A program made the position numbers and the translations under genes. DNA of 31,463 bases from Bacteroidota bacterium. Lineage in GTDB: Bacteria; Bacteroidota; Bacteroidia; Chitinophagales; Chitinophagaceae. The stretch is from positions 1 to 31,463 of the forward strand of contig JAEZLJ010000104.1 in assembly GCA_023415275.1 (NCBI GenBank), in the 5' to 3' direction. Shown piece after piece: positions 7,483 through 13,685 of the stretch; position 1 is the first letter of the stretch, and each line of letters begins with the position of its first letter. Below the pieces are notes generated by a model. That model was not told the origin of the DNA, did not search any database, and was given only the letters and a program-made list of their open reading frames with translations.

Positions 7483-9081
7483 ATGAAAACTATTGGCACC
7501 CTTCTCTTATTGACCTTATTTTCATTTAGCCTTTCTGCCCAGCAAACCGCTGATATCATTATCAGGAATGGCCGCATTCTCGATGGCACCGGCAACTCAT
7601 GGAAGTATGGTGATGTAGCCATCAAAAATGGCAAGATCATAAAGCTGGGAAATTGTGCGGGCATTACTGCTACCAAAACCATCGATGCTGCCAATATGAT
7701 CGTCAGCCCGGGGTTTATTGATGTGCACACACATATTGAAGGAGACGAACAGAAAAATCCTACTGCTAATAATTTTATACTGGATGGTGTTACCACGGTG
7801 GTCACCGGTAATTGTGGTGCCTCCCGCGTGGACATTAAAAGATATTTTGACCAACTGGACTCCACCCGCCTTTCCATCAATGTAGCTACCCTCATTGGCC
7901 ACAATGATGTGCGCAAGGCGGTGATGGGAACAGCCAACCGTCAGCCTACTGAAGAAGAAATGCAGCGCATGGAAGCCATTGTTGACCAGGCCATGAAGGA
8001 TGGCGCAGTAGGTTTGAGCACTGGCCTGATCTACATTCCCGGCACTTATGCCCACACCGATGAAATTGTTAGGCTGGCAAAAGTGGCCGCCCGCTATAAA
8101 GGGGTGTACGCCTCTCATATGCGCGATGAAGGCGACAGTGTTACACAAGCTATTGATGAAGCGTTGTTCATAGGAAAAGAAGCACATATGCCCGTGGAGA
8201 TCTCGCACTTCAAGCTAAGTGGCCAACAGAATTGGGGCAGAAGTAAAGAGACAGTAGCCATGATCGTTAAAGCAAGGGAGCAGGGGCTGGATGTCACCAT
8301 CGATCAATATCCCTACACCGCCAGCAGCACTTCCCTGAGCACCCTGCTCCCTGATGAAATACTGGCCGATGGCGCCGACTCCATCAAGGCAAGACTGCAA
8401 CGCCCGGAAGTGCGTGATTACGTACAGGACTACATAAAGAAGAAACTGAAAAAGCGCAAGCTCAAGCACCTGAGCTATGCTTATGTGGCTTATTTCAAGG
8501 CCGATACTACTTACAATGGAAAGAACATAGAAGAGATCAACCTGCAGAAAGGCAGGAAGCATAAGATCAAGCAGGAAGCAGAAACGGTGATGGATATGAT
8601 GATGGAAGGGGGCGCCGGAATGGTCTTTCATGGCATGTCGGACGAGGATGTCAAAAGGATCATGCAATACCCGTTCAATATGTTTGCTTCCGATGCCTCC
8701 ATACGCATCTTTAACCAGGGGGCACCACACCCCAGGGGCTATGGCACCAATGCCCGGGTGTTAAGCAAGTATGTACGCGATGAGAAGGTCATTTCTTTAG
8801 AAGAAGCCGTCCGCCGCATGACCTCCCTGCCCGCCCAGAAGTTTTGCTTACAGGACAGAGGGTTGCTGAAGGAAGGTATGGCTGCTGACGTACTGGTTTT
8901 TGATGAAAACCAGGTTAGGGACCTTTCCACCTATGAAAAGCCACACGCCTATTCTACCGGCTTTGAATACGTGATCGTAAATGGGCAGCTGGTAGTAGAG
9001 CATGGGCAGCACCTGGGCACCCGCAGCGGCAAGACATTAAGAAATGAGGCGGCCACCCCAGCCACAGCCAAAAGCTTTTGA
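7483..9081 (+). CDS. N-acyl-D-amino-acid deacylase (D-aminoacylase) family amidohydrolase
   Basis: 532 residues with a signal peptide (cleavage near L-S-A-Q20), so an exported enzyme. It belongs to the metal-dependent amidohydrolase TIM-barrel superfamily. Visible landmarks are the N-terminal beta-sandwich start I-I-I-R-N-G, H82-T-H84, the D-aminoacylase-specific G-N-C111-G metal ligand, G-L-S-T-G-L-I-Y at 177-184, S-H212-M-R-D-E, I-S-H242-F-K and A-S-D404. Family members remove the acyl group from N-acyl-D-amino acids; some act as D-glutamate or dipeptide deacylases. The intact Cys and His ligands argue for activity. Exact D-residue preference cannot be read. No terminator was seen after it. 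Confidence 0.92.
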   Translation: MKTIGTLLLLTLFSFSLSAQQTADIIIRNGRILDGTGNSWKYGDVAIKNGKIIKLGNCAGITATKTIDAANMIVSPGFIDVHTHIEGDEQKNPTANNFILDGVTTVVTGNCGASRVDIKRYFDQLDSTRLSINVATLIGHNDVRKAVMGTANRQPTEEEMQRMEAIVDQAMKDGAVGLSTGLIYIPGTYAHTDEIVRLAKVAARYKGVYASHMRDEGDSVTQAIDEALFIGKEAHMPVEISHFKLSGQQNWGRSKETVAMIVKAREQGLDVTIDQYPYTASSTSLSTLLPDEILADGADSIKARLQRPEVRDYVQDYIKKKLKKRKLKHLSYAYVAYFKADTTYNGKNIEEINLQKGRKHKIKQEAETVMDMMMEGGAGMVFHGMSDEDVKRIMQYPFNMFASDASIRIFNQGAPHPRGYGTNARVLSKYVRDEKVISLEEAVRRMTSLPAQKFCLQDRGLLKEGMAADVLVFDENQVRDLSTYEKPHAYSTGFEYVIVNGQLVVEHGQHLGTRSGKTLRNEAATPATAKSF

Positions 9082-9154
9082 TCTAAGCTTCCTATCCGAC
9101 ATCTTTACAGTTTACTCACCACCAGGAATTAATTAATGACCTGGGAAAGGAGGG

Positions 9155-9266
9155 CCTCCGCTATAGCTACGCCCTATCAACCTCCTATTTACAGTATAGA
9201 TACTGCGTGATCGTCACGCAGTATCTATACCGCAGCTATACCGTAGATAGGGAGTAGATGGGGAGG
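9155..9266. repeat. Nested inverted repeat with a perfect 17-bp core
   Basis: The core is a perfect 17-bp inverted repeat with arms 9194-9210 and 9214-9230 around the loop TCG. Outside it, 9167-9178 pairs with 9246-9257 (11 of 12) and CCTCC at 9155-9159 pairs with GGAGG at 9262-9266, so the whole stretch can fold as one long, bulged hairpin. Two near-identical 11-mers, CTATACCGCAG and CTATACCGTAG, lie in tandem at 9225-9246. There is no T-tract, so it is not a simple terminator. It could be a MITE-like or REP-like element, a recombination site or a structured RNA. Confidence 0.75.
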
Positions 9267-9434
9267 AGGGTGCCTGGAGGCTGCCAGTAAGTCAGAGTGT
9301 AGAAGGTAGTTGGTGAGAATTAGGGATAGGGTTGAAGCTGGTAGGATGGCGGGTTGTAATTTGGTGAATTGAAATGCCGGTGTGTTGTAAAAAGCCTGAA
9401 TTATTTGAAGCAATTCCATTCGATTAAGGTTTAC

Positions 9435-9442
9435 TAAATTTG
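9435..9442 (+). promoter_or_regulatory. -7 promoter box of the toxin-antitoxin operon
   Basis: TAAATTTG is an exact TAnnTTTG match that ends 4 nt before the antitoxin ATG at 9447. No good -33 TTG at the usual spacing was found; the nearest TTTG (9404-9407) is 27 nt away. The spacing implies a leaderless or nearly leaderless transcript. Confidence 0.5.
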
Positions 9443-9446
9443 AAAG

Positions 9447-9737
9447 ATGGAACAACTCTCTGAGATAAAGCAGGTTTTGGCACAACTCAAACCTGAGATG
9501 TCAAAAAGGTTCCATGTTCAAAGCTTAGGGCTGTTTGGCTCTGTAGTGCGCGACGACTTTTCTCCATCCAGTGACATTGATATTATTGTAGACTTCAATC
9601 GACAGGTCGGAATTGAGTTCATTGATTTAGCTCTCTACATTGAAGAGCGGCTTCAAAAGAAAGTAGACCTGGTATCCCGCAAAGGGGTAAAAGACAAATA
9701 CTTTAAGGCTATAGAGCAGGAGATTGTTTATGTCTAA
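9447..9737 (+). CDS. mntA: MntA-like antitoxin, minimal nucleotidyltransferase (type VII TA)
   Basis: 96 residues, the usual size of a stand-alone MNT domain. The catalytic motif G31-S32-x10-D43-x-D45 is intact, with a third acidic position expected on a later strand (probably D74 in K-K-V-D-L-V). In characterised MntA-HepT systems the antitoxin uses ATP to AMPylate a tyrosine of the HEPN toxin and so inactivates it. Cytoplasmic. It starts 4 nt after a TAnnTTTG box, and its last codons overlap the toxin start, which couples their translation. The islet is AT-richer by eye than the flanking genes, consistent with horizontal arrival. Family call is strong; neutralisation of the neighbour is inferred from the pairing. 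Confidence 0.9.
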   Translation: MEQLSEIKQVLAQLKPEMSKRFHVQSLGLFGSVVRDDFSPSSDIDIIVDFNRQVGIEFIDLALYIEERLQKKVDLVSRKGVKDKYFKAIEQEIVYV

Positions 9738-10068
9738 ACGGGATACTACGCTCCTGGTGGGGGACATTCTGGAAAGTGTTCAGAAGATCCTTGACTATAC
9801 AGCAGGGCAAAGTTTTGAAGACTTTAAAAATGATAGCAAGACAGTGGATGCGGTAATCAGGAATTTTGAGATCATTGGCGAAGCTTCAAATCGACTTCCA
9901 GAAGAATTTAGAGACCGCTTTCCTGAAATTGACTGGAACCGCATTCGTGGGTTTAGAAATCGAGTTGTCCATGATTATTTTGGAGTCGATTATTCCATTG
10001 TCTGGGCTATTAAAGAAGTTTTTCTTCCACAATTAATTTCACAACTTAAGCCGATCACTGAAACTTAG
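9730..10068 (+). CDS. hepT: HepT-like HEPN ribonuclease toxin (DUF86)
   Basis: 112 residues from the ATG at 9730. A TTG two codons earlier (9724) is also in frame, but the ATG is preferred. Helical HEPN fold with the catalytic R76-x4-H81-x-Y83 motif complete: R76 and H81 are the RNase residues, and Y83 is the tyrosine that MntA AMPylates in studied systems. The preceding segment I-I-G-E-A-S-N-R-L is typical of the DUF86 group. It overlaps the antitoxin gene by 8 nt. Known homologues cleave RNA, in some cases tRNA, and are linked to plasmid stability or phage defence. The motif is intact, so the toxin looks functional and held in check. Confidence 0.91.
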   Translation: MSKRDTTLLVGDILESVQKILDYTAGQSFEDFKNDSKTVDAVIRNFEIIGEASNRLPEEFRDRFPEIDWNRIRGFRNRVVHDYFGVDYSIVWAIKEVFLPQLISQLKPITET

Positions 10069-10242
10069 GAACCAGAAATTCCAATTCAGGAGACTTGGGA
10101 TGCAAAGAAGTGCTACCAATAAACTTTACTCGATGAAAGCCTCATGTCGCCCACTCAATTGGGAAATAGATATGTTCTCAACAAAAGAATGAATATTTTG
10201 GCAAGCAAAAAATTAAAGCATCATAATCAGATTTAAAGTACT

Positions 10243-10268
10243 GTATACAATTTCAAAACGTTAGCGGC
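10243..10268 (+). other. Palindrome plus ACGTTAGCGGC motif before an orphan gene
   Basis: A GTATAC palindrome (10243-10248) is followed by ACGTTAGCGGC (10258-10268), ten bases before the ATG of the lipoprotein gene. The GTTAG core recalls recombination sites of mobile gene cassettes, but it does not fit the integron GTTRRRY consensus exactly, and no partner site was found in the window. Role unknown. Confidence 0.25.
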
Positions 10269-10277
10269 AAACTATCA

Positions 10278-10772
10278 ATGCAAATACCCTTTCTAAAAGT
10301 AATGTTTTACATTCTGACTGTATTGACTTTGACAAGTTGCGGAGTTGATTGCGTTGACAAAAAAACTGGCTTGCATAAATCAAGTCGGACATTGAAAGAG
10401 TCTAGAGCAAAAGATTTGTTTAGGTTTGAAGTTGATGCTAATAAATCTACTTTTCAGCTTGACAGCGGACTGGTGTTCAACATTAAAAATGCATGGATAG
10501 AAAATGATTGGAGATATGAATGCATTGACAACCAAGCAATTATTATAAAAGATAATTCATACCAATTTGTTATTGAGGCAGACTATGTGGGTGATGCTAT
10601 TAATTCTGACTATTGGTTAGGAAATAACAAATTAGGTGCTGTTTTAAGATTTCACTATTCAGGGCAGGACACCTTCAACGTAACCTTGTACAAGGACACT
10701 TCTATTACACTTGCCCAGCGTAAGCAGACGATAGATACGATTATATTTATAAAGCGGCAGGCCATCCAGTAA
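10278..10772 (+). CDS. Hypothetical lipoprotein in accessory islet
   Basis: 164 residues. A signal sequence ends with L-T-S-C at residues 18-21, a canonical lipobox, so an exported lipoprotein is predicted. The mature part is rich in Asp, Asn, Ile and Lys with alternating beta-like strands (F-V-I-E-A-D-Y-V, A-V-L-R-F-H-Y, F-N-V-T-L-Y) and two more Cys close to the anchor. No family recognised. The coding sequence is clearly AT-richer by eye than the peptidase and glycosidase genes on either side. It follows the toxin gene by 209 bp and carries a short GC-rich motif just upstream. Probably strain-specific cargo. Confidence 0.7.
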   Translation: MQIPFLKVMFYILTVLTLTSCGVDCVDKKTGLHKSSRTLKESRAKDLFRFEVDANKSTFQLDSGLVFNIKNAWIENDWRYECIDNQAIIIKDNSYQFVIEADYVGDAINSDYWLGNNKLGAVLRFHYSGQDTFNVTLYKDTSITLAQRKQTIDTIIFIKRQAIQ

Positions 10773-10913
10773 TTTCAGGTTATCATTATGCCGGCTGAAA
10801 AACAAGTACTTAACTTTTATATTATATTGAACAGAAGATAATGAAGCAGTTTGACCAACGAGAGCCCCTTTAAGGAGACTTGCGACGGAAGAAAAAAAAT
10901 CAAGAAAATAACA

Positions 10914-11324
10914 ATGACGAAACTTATATATGGTCTTTTGTTACTAACATTTTCTGTGGGGCTTATTAGATGTAATGCCCAGAAAACCAAACAAGATTTT
11001 ATTGCTGATTATCATATTGATAAAACTGTTCCAGTAGATAGCACTACAAGGACATTGCTGAAAATCAAACAAACTGGAAACTGGATACTCTCACTGGAAG
11101 AAAAAAACAATTTTGAATTAAGAGGTTCCGGAAAAAGTATTGTTGGTTTTTGGAATATTGAGCAAGTCAATGATAATGAGTATAGGCTATTGCTTCAGGG
11201 AGGCGGATGGACATTAGTAGGCCGGTTTGATGGCACAACGGTATATTTTGAAGGCCCGAATAAAATGTTTGACAGTTTATTTTCGCAGGTAACATTTACA
11301 AAAAAACCGAAGCATTCCAAATAA
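10914..11324 (+). CDS. Hypothetical secreted protein in accessory islet
   Basis: 136 residues from the ATG at 10914. The frame can be extended to a TTG at 10851, but the added residues are polar and precede a normal signal peptide, so the ATG is chosen. The signal peptide is M-T-K-L-I-Y-G plus a hydrophobic core, ending C-N-A-Q; cleavage after A-Q or lipidation at the Cys are both possible. The mature protein has the run of a small beta-barrel: G-N-W-I-L-S-L, F-E-L-R-G-S-G-K-S-I-V-G-F-W, Y-R-L-L-L-Q-G, G-R-F-D-G-T-T-V-Y-F. This resembles lipocalin-like or META-like domains seen in Bacteroidota lipoproteins, but no confident assignment can be made. Confidence 0.72.
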   Translation: MTKLIYGLLLLTFSVGLIRCNAQKTKQDFIADYHIDKTVPVDSTTRTLLKIKQTGNWILSLEEKNNFELRGSGKSIVGFWNIEQVNDNEYRLLLQGGGWTLVGRFDGTTVYFEGPNKMFDSLFSQVTFTKKPKHSK

Positions 11325-11419
11325 TTATAAAACTTTACTTGGCAAGACAATAACTTAAAAAGTCAGGCTTCACTTACGTAGTAGATCTAATTTATGGGAA
11401 GTCTTCAAACCCCTGACCT

Positions 11420-11809
11420 ATGATCACACTTGATAAGAAATACTTCCTCCTGGCTATTATCTTATTCATTATTGAAGTTTTGATTGCACTGTTTGTCAGG
11501 GATTCGTTTGTCAGGCCGTATGTGGGTGACTATTTAGTAGTGATATTGATCTATTGTGCGGTGAGAACAATTTTGCATGCACCGGTTTGGAAAGTGGCCC
11601 TGGGTGTGCTTTTGTTTTCCTTCCTGATAGAAACACTCCAATACTTCCATATTGTGAACCGGCTTGGGTTAGAACATAACACTTTAGCCAGGACAGTGAT
11701 CGGCTATGGATTTGAATGGGCTGATATGCTGGCCTATACACTGGGCATCCTTACTGTACTTGCGCTGGAAAATAAAAACCTGTTCCGCCACGGTAAAGTG
11801 ATCGCTTAA
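11420..11809 (+). CDS. DUF2809 membrane protein
   Basis: 129 residues with four hydrophobic helices. Family signatures are R-D-S-F-V-R-P-Y-V-G-D-Y-L-V-V at about 27-41, E-T-L-Q-Y-F-H at 71-77, L-G-L-E-H-N-x-L-A-R-T-V-I-G at 82-95, and F-E-W-x-D-M-L-A-Y near 98-106. The conserved charged residues sit at membrane faces. The function of DUF2809 is unknown. It marks the end of the accessory islet and has its own intergenic region of 95 bp upstream. A hairpin terminator follows, before a convergent gene. Confidence 0.88.
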   Translation: MITLDKKYFLLAIILFIIEVLIALFVRDSFVRPYVGDYLVVILIYCAVRTILHAPVWKVALGVLLFSFLIETLQYFHIVNRLGLEHNTLARTVIGYGFEWADMLAYTLGILTVLALENKNLFRHGKVIA

Positions 11810-11837
11810 TTTGAACTTTTCTTTTTCTCCTTAATAA

Positions 11838-11872
11838 AAAGCAACAGCTCGCGTCTATGGTGCTGTTGCTTT
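11838..11872. terminator. Bidirectional hairpin terminator
   Basis: An 11-bp perfect stem (arms 11838-11848 and 11862-11872, AAAGCAACAGC and its complement) with a 13-nt loop, lying between the convergent DUF2809 and SnoaL-like genes. A- and T-rich ends suit termination in both directions. Confidence 0.7.
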
Positions 11873-11903
11873 CAATTAATTCAATAAGTTATATTCAGAA
11901 AGA

Positions 11904-12635
11904 CTAACTGATTTGCCTGAGTATCTCTCTATGGCTGCTTTCTACGTGAGGTTTGAAATGTTCATACCATTGCTTCCATTCTTCGGCGTGCATGCTGCTG
12001 CTGAGCGAGATCTCATAATCTGCAAGGTGTTCAAAGCCTTCTTCCATGATCAGGCGATAAGAATCACCGGTAAAGTCTGTGAGTATCCGCATTCCCTGGG
12101 TTTCTGGAATCATTTGCCTGTTCACCGCCTCATCGAGCAATTTTTTGGCTTCTTTAAAATGTCCAAATTTCAGGCGGAATATATCCCTGACCAGGAAGGT
12201 GGTCTTTTGCCTGGATGCTGATGCGGGAGCTCCCAATTGTTGCATCAATACATCGCTTAACAGGTAGATCCTGGCTTCTTTGATCAACCCGTCTTTCAAG
12301 TCGTAGCTTACGCTGACAGGAAAGTTCACCTCCCGGTTGGTGGCAGGAATGCCCATGAATTCTCCAATGTGCCTGCCCCGGATGATAGCCTCAAGCTGGG
12401 CCCTGTCTTCTGTAATGATGTAGTTCTTTATTTCCGCTTTGGCATCAAAGGCCACATGGTAAATAAAATGCAGCATGGCGCCTATCTCAGCCCTGCCTTT
12501 GTAGGTTTCGCCCGTGCCCAGGTTTTTGTAAACGCCGTCTTCGGCCACATACTTTACATCATGGGTCTGGAAAAAATCAAGCATGTTCTTTTGAGAAGTG
12601 GTCAATGCCGCATTTTGGGTGAGTGTTTCTTCCAT
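11904..12635 (-). CDS. SnoaL/NTF2-like protein with C-terminal NIPSNAP-like domain
   Basis: 243 residues, no signal peptide. Residues 15-135 read as an SnoaL-like ester-cyclase/NTF2 fold: Q-K-N-M-L-D-F-F-Q-T-H-D, Y-K-G-R-A-E-I-G-A-M-L, E-F-M-G-I-P-A-T-N-R-E-V, Y-D-L-K-D-G-L-I-K-E-A-R-I-Y. Residues 148-240 (F-L-V-R-D-I-F-R-L-K-F-G-H-F-K-E-A, then M-R-I-L-T-D-F-T-G-D-S-Y-R-L-I-M-E) look like a ferredoxin-like NIPSNAP or antibiotic-monooxygenase-type domain. Stand-alone enzymes of these folds act on small hydrophobic ligands, but no catalytic residues can be assigned. The gap to the next gene upstream on this strand holds heptamer repeats. Confidence 0.78.
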   Translation of the reverse strand: MEETLTQNAALTTSQKNMLDFFQTHDVKYVAEDGVYKNLGTGETYKGRAEIGAMLHFIYHVAFDAKAEIKNYIITEDRAQLEAIIRGRHIGEFMGIPATNREVNFPVSVSYDLKDGLIKEARIYLLSDVLMQQLGAPASASRQKTTFLVRDIFRLKFGHFKEAKKLLDEAVNRQMIPETQGMRILTDFTGDSYRLIMEEGFEHLADYEISLSSSMHAEEWKQWYEHFKPHVESSHREILRQIS

Positions 12636-12755
12636 AATGAATAGTTTATGAGGTTAAAGAATGAAAATCAAGTAAATACTATTCAGGGGATATGGTGAGC
12701 AGTTTGGAAAGGGGGATTTGGGAAAGGGAAGTTACGAAGAAATTAAGAAGAAAGG

Positions 12756-12799
12756 GAACCGCAGAACAGATGAACAAGGAATATTGAATGTCGAAAGAT
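12756..12799. repeat. Degenerate heptamer cluster, GAANNNN type
   Basis: Six consecutive words starting with GAA. The first two are 8 nt long (12756-12763, 12764-12771) and the next four are exactly 7 nt (12772, 12779, 12786, 12793). Confidence 0.65.
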
Positions 12800-12855
12800 T
12801 AGGCTGGAGAGGGTTTTTAGATGGCAGTCTTTTTTTTAGGTCGATGGCTAGATAA

Positions 12856-12890
12856 TGATCAATAACCAATTTTCAATGCTCAATGTTCAA
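12856..12890. repeat. Degenerate heptamer cluster, TNNYCAA type
   Basis: Five words in perfect 7-nt phase, beginning at 12856, 12863, 12870, 12877 and 12884. All start with T and end with CAA, with C or T in the fourth position. Confidence 0.8.
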
Positions 12891-12956
12891 GGGAGTGAGA
12901 ACAAAGATTTTGAGGATTGGAATATTAAAAAGTAGATTGAATTTCCTGAGGATTTC

Positions 12957-13010
12957 GGCTACTGGCTACTGGCTACTGGCTCCAGACTTTAGACTTTCGA
13001 CTCCCGACTC
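12957..13010. repeat. Degenerate heptamer cluster, GGCTACT/GACTTTC type
   Basis: Seven full words plus a partial one in 7-nt phase: GGCTACT three times (12957, 12964, 12971), a bridging GGCTCCA (12978), then GACTTTA, GACTTTC and GACTCCC (12985, 12992, 12999) and a final GACTC. The cluster ends inside the stop codon of the minus-strand gene at 13009. Confidence 0.85.
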
Positions 13011-13260
13011 AATTCCCATTCACGTGCACGTTCATGGATTTAGAGCGCAGGTAAACCAGTGCTTTGCGCAGGTCCATGGGATATACTTCCTGCTTTTGCT
13101 TTTGAGCAGCGCGGAAGGAAATGCGGCGGATCAGTTTCCTGGAATATTTAGCAAACATCCATAATCCAAGGAAACAATCCAGGATGATCATCAGGGGAAA
13201 CAAAATGACGCTGAGGGCGAGGTAGATAAAATGTCCCGTTATGTCCAGTAATTGATTCAT
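13009..13260 (-). CDS. Small hypothetical membrane protein
   Basis: 83 residues. One long hydrophobic segment at about residues 11-36 (F-I-Y-L-A-L-S-V-I-L-F-P-L-M-I-I-L) is followed by a strongly basic stretch (Y-S-R-K-L-I-R-R-I, then Q-K-Q-K-Q) and a polar tail. This order predicts a membrane anchor with the C terminus in the cytoplasm. The stop codon is formed at the edge of the heptamer cluster, so the last residues may have been altered by repeat growth. No family recognised. Support comes from the clean ATG and membrane-protein-like composition only. Confidence 0.5.
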   Translation of the reverse strand: MNQLLDITGHFIYLALSVILFPLMIILDCFLGLWMFAKYSRKLIRRISFRAAQKQKQEVYPMDLRKALVYLRSKSMNVHVNGN

Positions 13261-13685
13261 GTGTACAATAATTAAGGATGAAAGGCTAACTAATCAATCG
13301 TAGGATATGTAACGGATTCCGGTTGGAATTCAGAGGATGGAACTGGATAATAAGATAGACAAATATTTCTGTATTTCCGATGCTCTGACTCAATATCTTT
13401 TTACACTAACGAATTACAGAACTACACTAATAAAGAAAAAGACATGCCAAACACCACAGCCCGCTTTTTATTCGTATATCTACGTGAAGTTGCATTGTTT
13501 TCAGAGTTTTGTAAATAGTAAACCGGATGAATTGGGGATTTACAGGTCTGAATGGGGAGTAGAATTGTGGATAAGGTGATTTTTAGATGATTCAACCGGT
13601 TGCTCAATTAGGTAGTTATCATTTTCTATGTTCCAAATGGTCTTTACATTGTGATCTAATCAGATTCTCTTTTAAATCTTACGGC
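13261..13685. other. Intergenic region before GH30 gene
   Basis: 425 bp, AT-rich, between divergent genes. Short frames on both strands (80 codons plus, 61 codons minus) overlap each other and have no protein-like character. No promoter box matching TAnnTTTG near the GH30 start, and no clear repeat, was found. Confidence 0.5.

Larger units (their letters stand above)
9082..9446. other. Gene-free region holding a large hairpin, upstream of toxin-antitoxin genes
   Basis: 365 bp without a credible gene. It contains a nested inverted repeat (9155-9266) and, at the far end, a promoter box for the antitoxin gene. From 9260 to 9400 the plus strand is G-rich and C-poor. An 86-codon minus-strand frame here is not accepted because it overlaps the promoter and antitoxin start. 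Confidence 0.6.
12636..13008. other. Gene-free stretch built largely from 7-nt word repeats
   Basis: 373 bp with no believable gene. The distinctive content is three separate clusters of degenerate 7-nt repeats at 12756-12799, 12856-12890 and 12957-13010, each with its own word, separated by purine-rich and T-rich filler. A 93-codon plus-strand frame through it is rejected as chance. Confidence 0.7.

Noticed and set aside
7597..8730. Two minus-strand frames (203 and 171 codons) inside the D-aminoacylase gene
   Set aside because: Antisense shadows of a gene with clear catalytic motifs; no protein-like features of their own.
9225..9485. 86-codon minus-strand frame across hairpin and antitoxin start
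   Set aside because: It covers the TAnnTTTG promoter and the antitoxin start codon, and its sequence has no domain character.
12957..13010. Possible CRISPR or classic minisatellite
   Set aside because: Units are 7 nt with drift and no spacers, so neither a CRISPR array nor a uniform satellite.
12883..13164. 93-codon plus-strand frame through the heptamer repeats
   Set aside because: Its middle encodes the repeat words and the rest is antisense to the small membrane protein gene.
13337..13579. 80-codon plus-strand frame before GH30
   Set aside because: AT-rich, odd composition, overlapped by a minus-strand frame of similar quality; no support as a gene.
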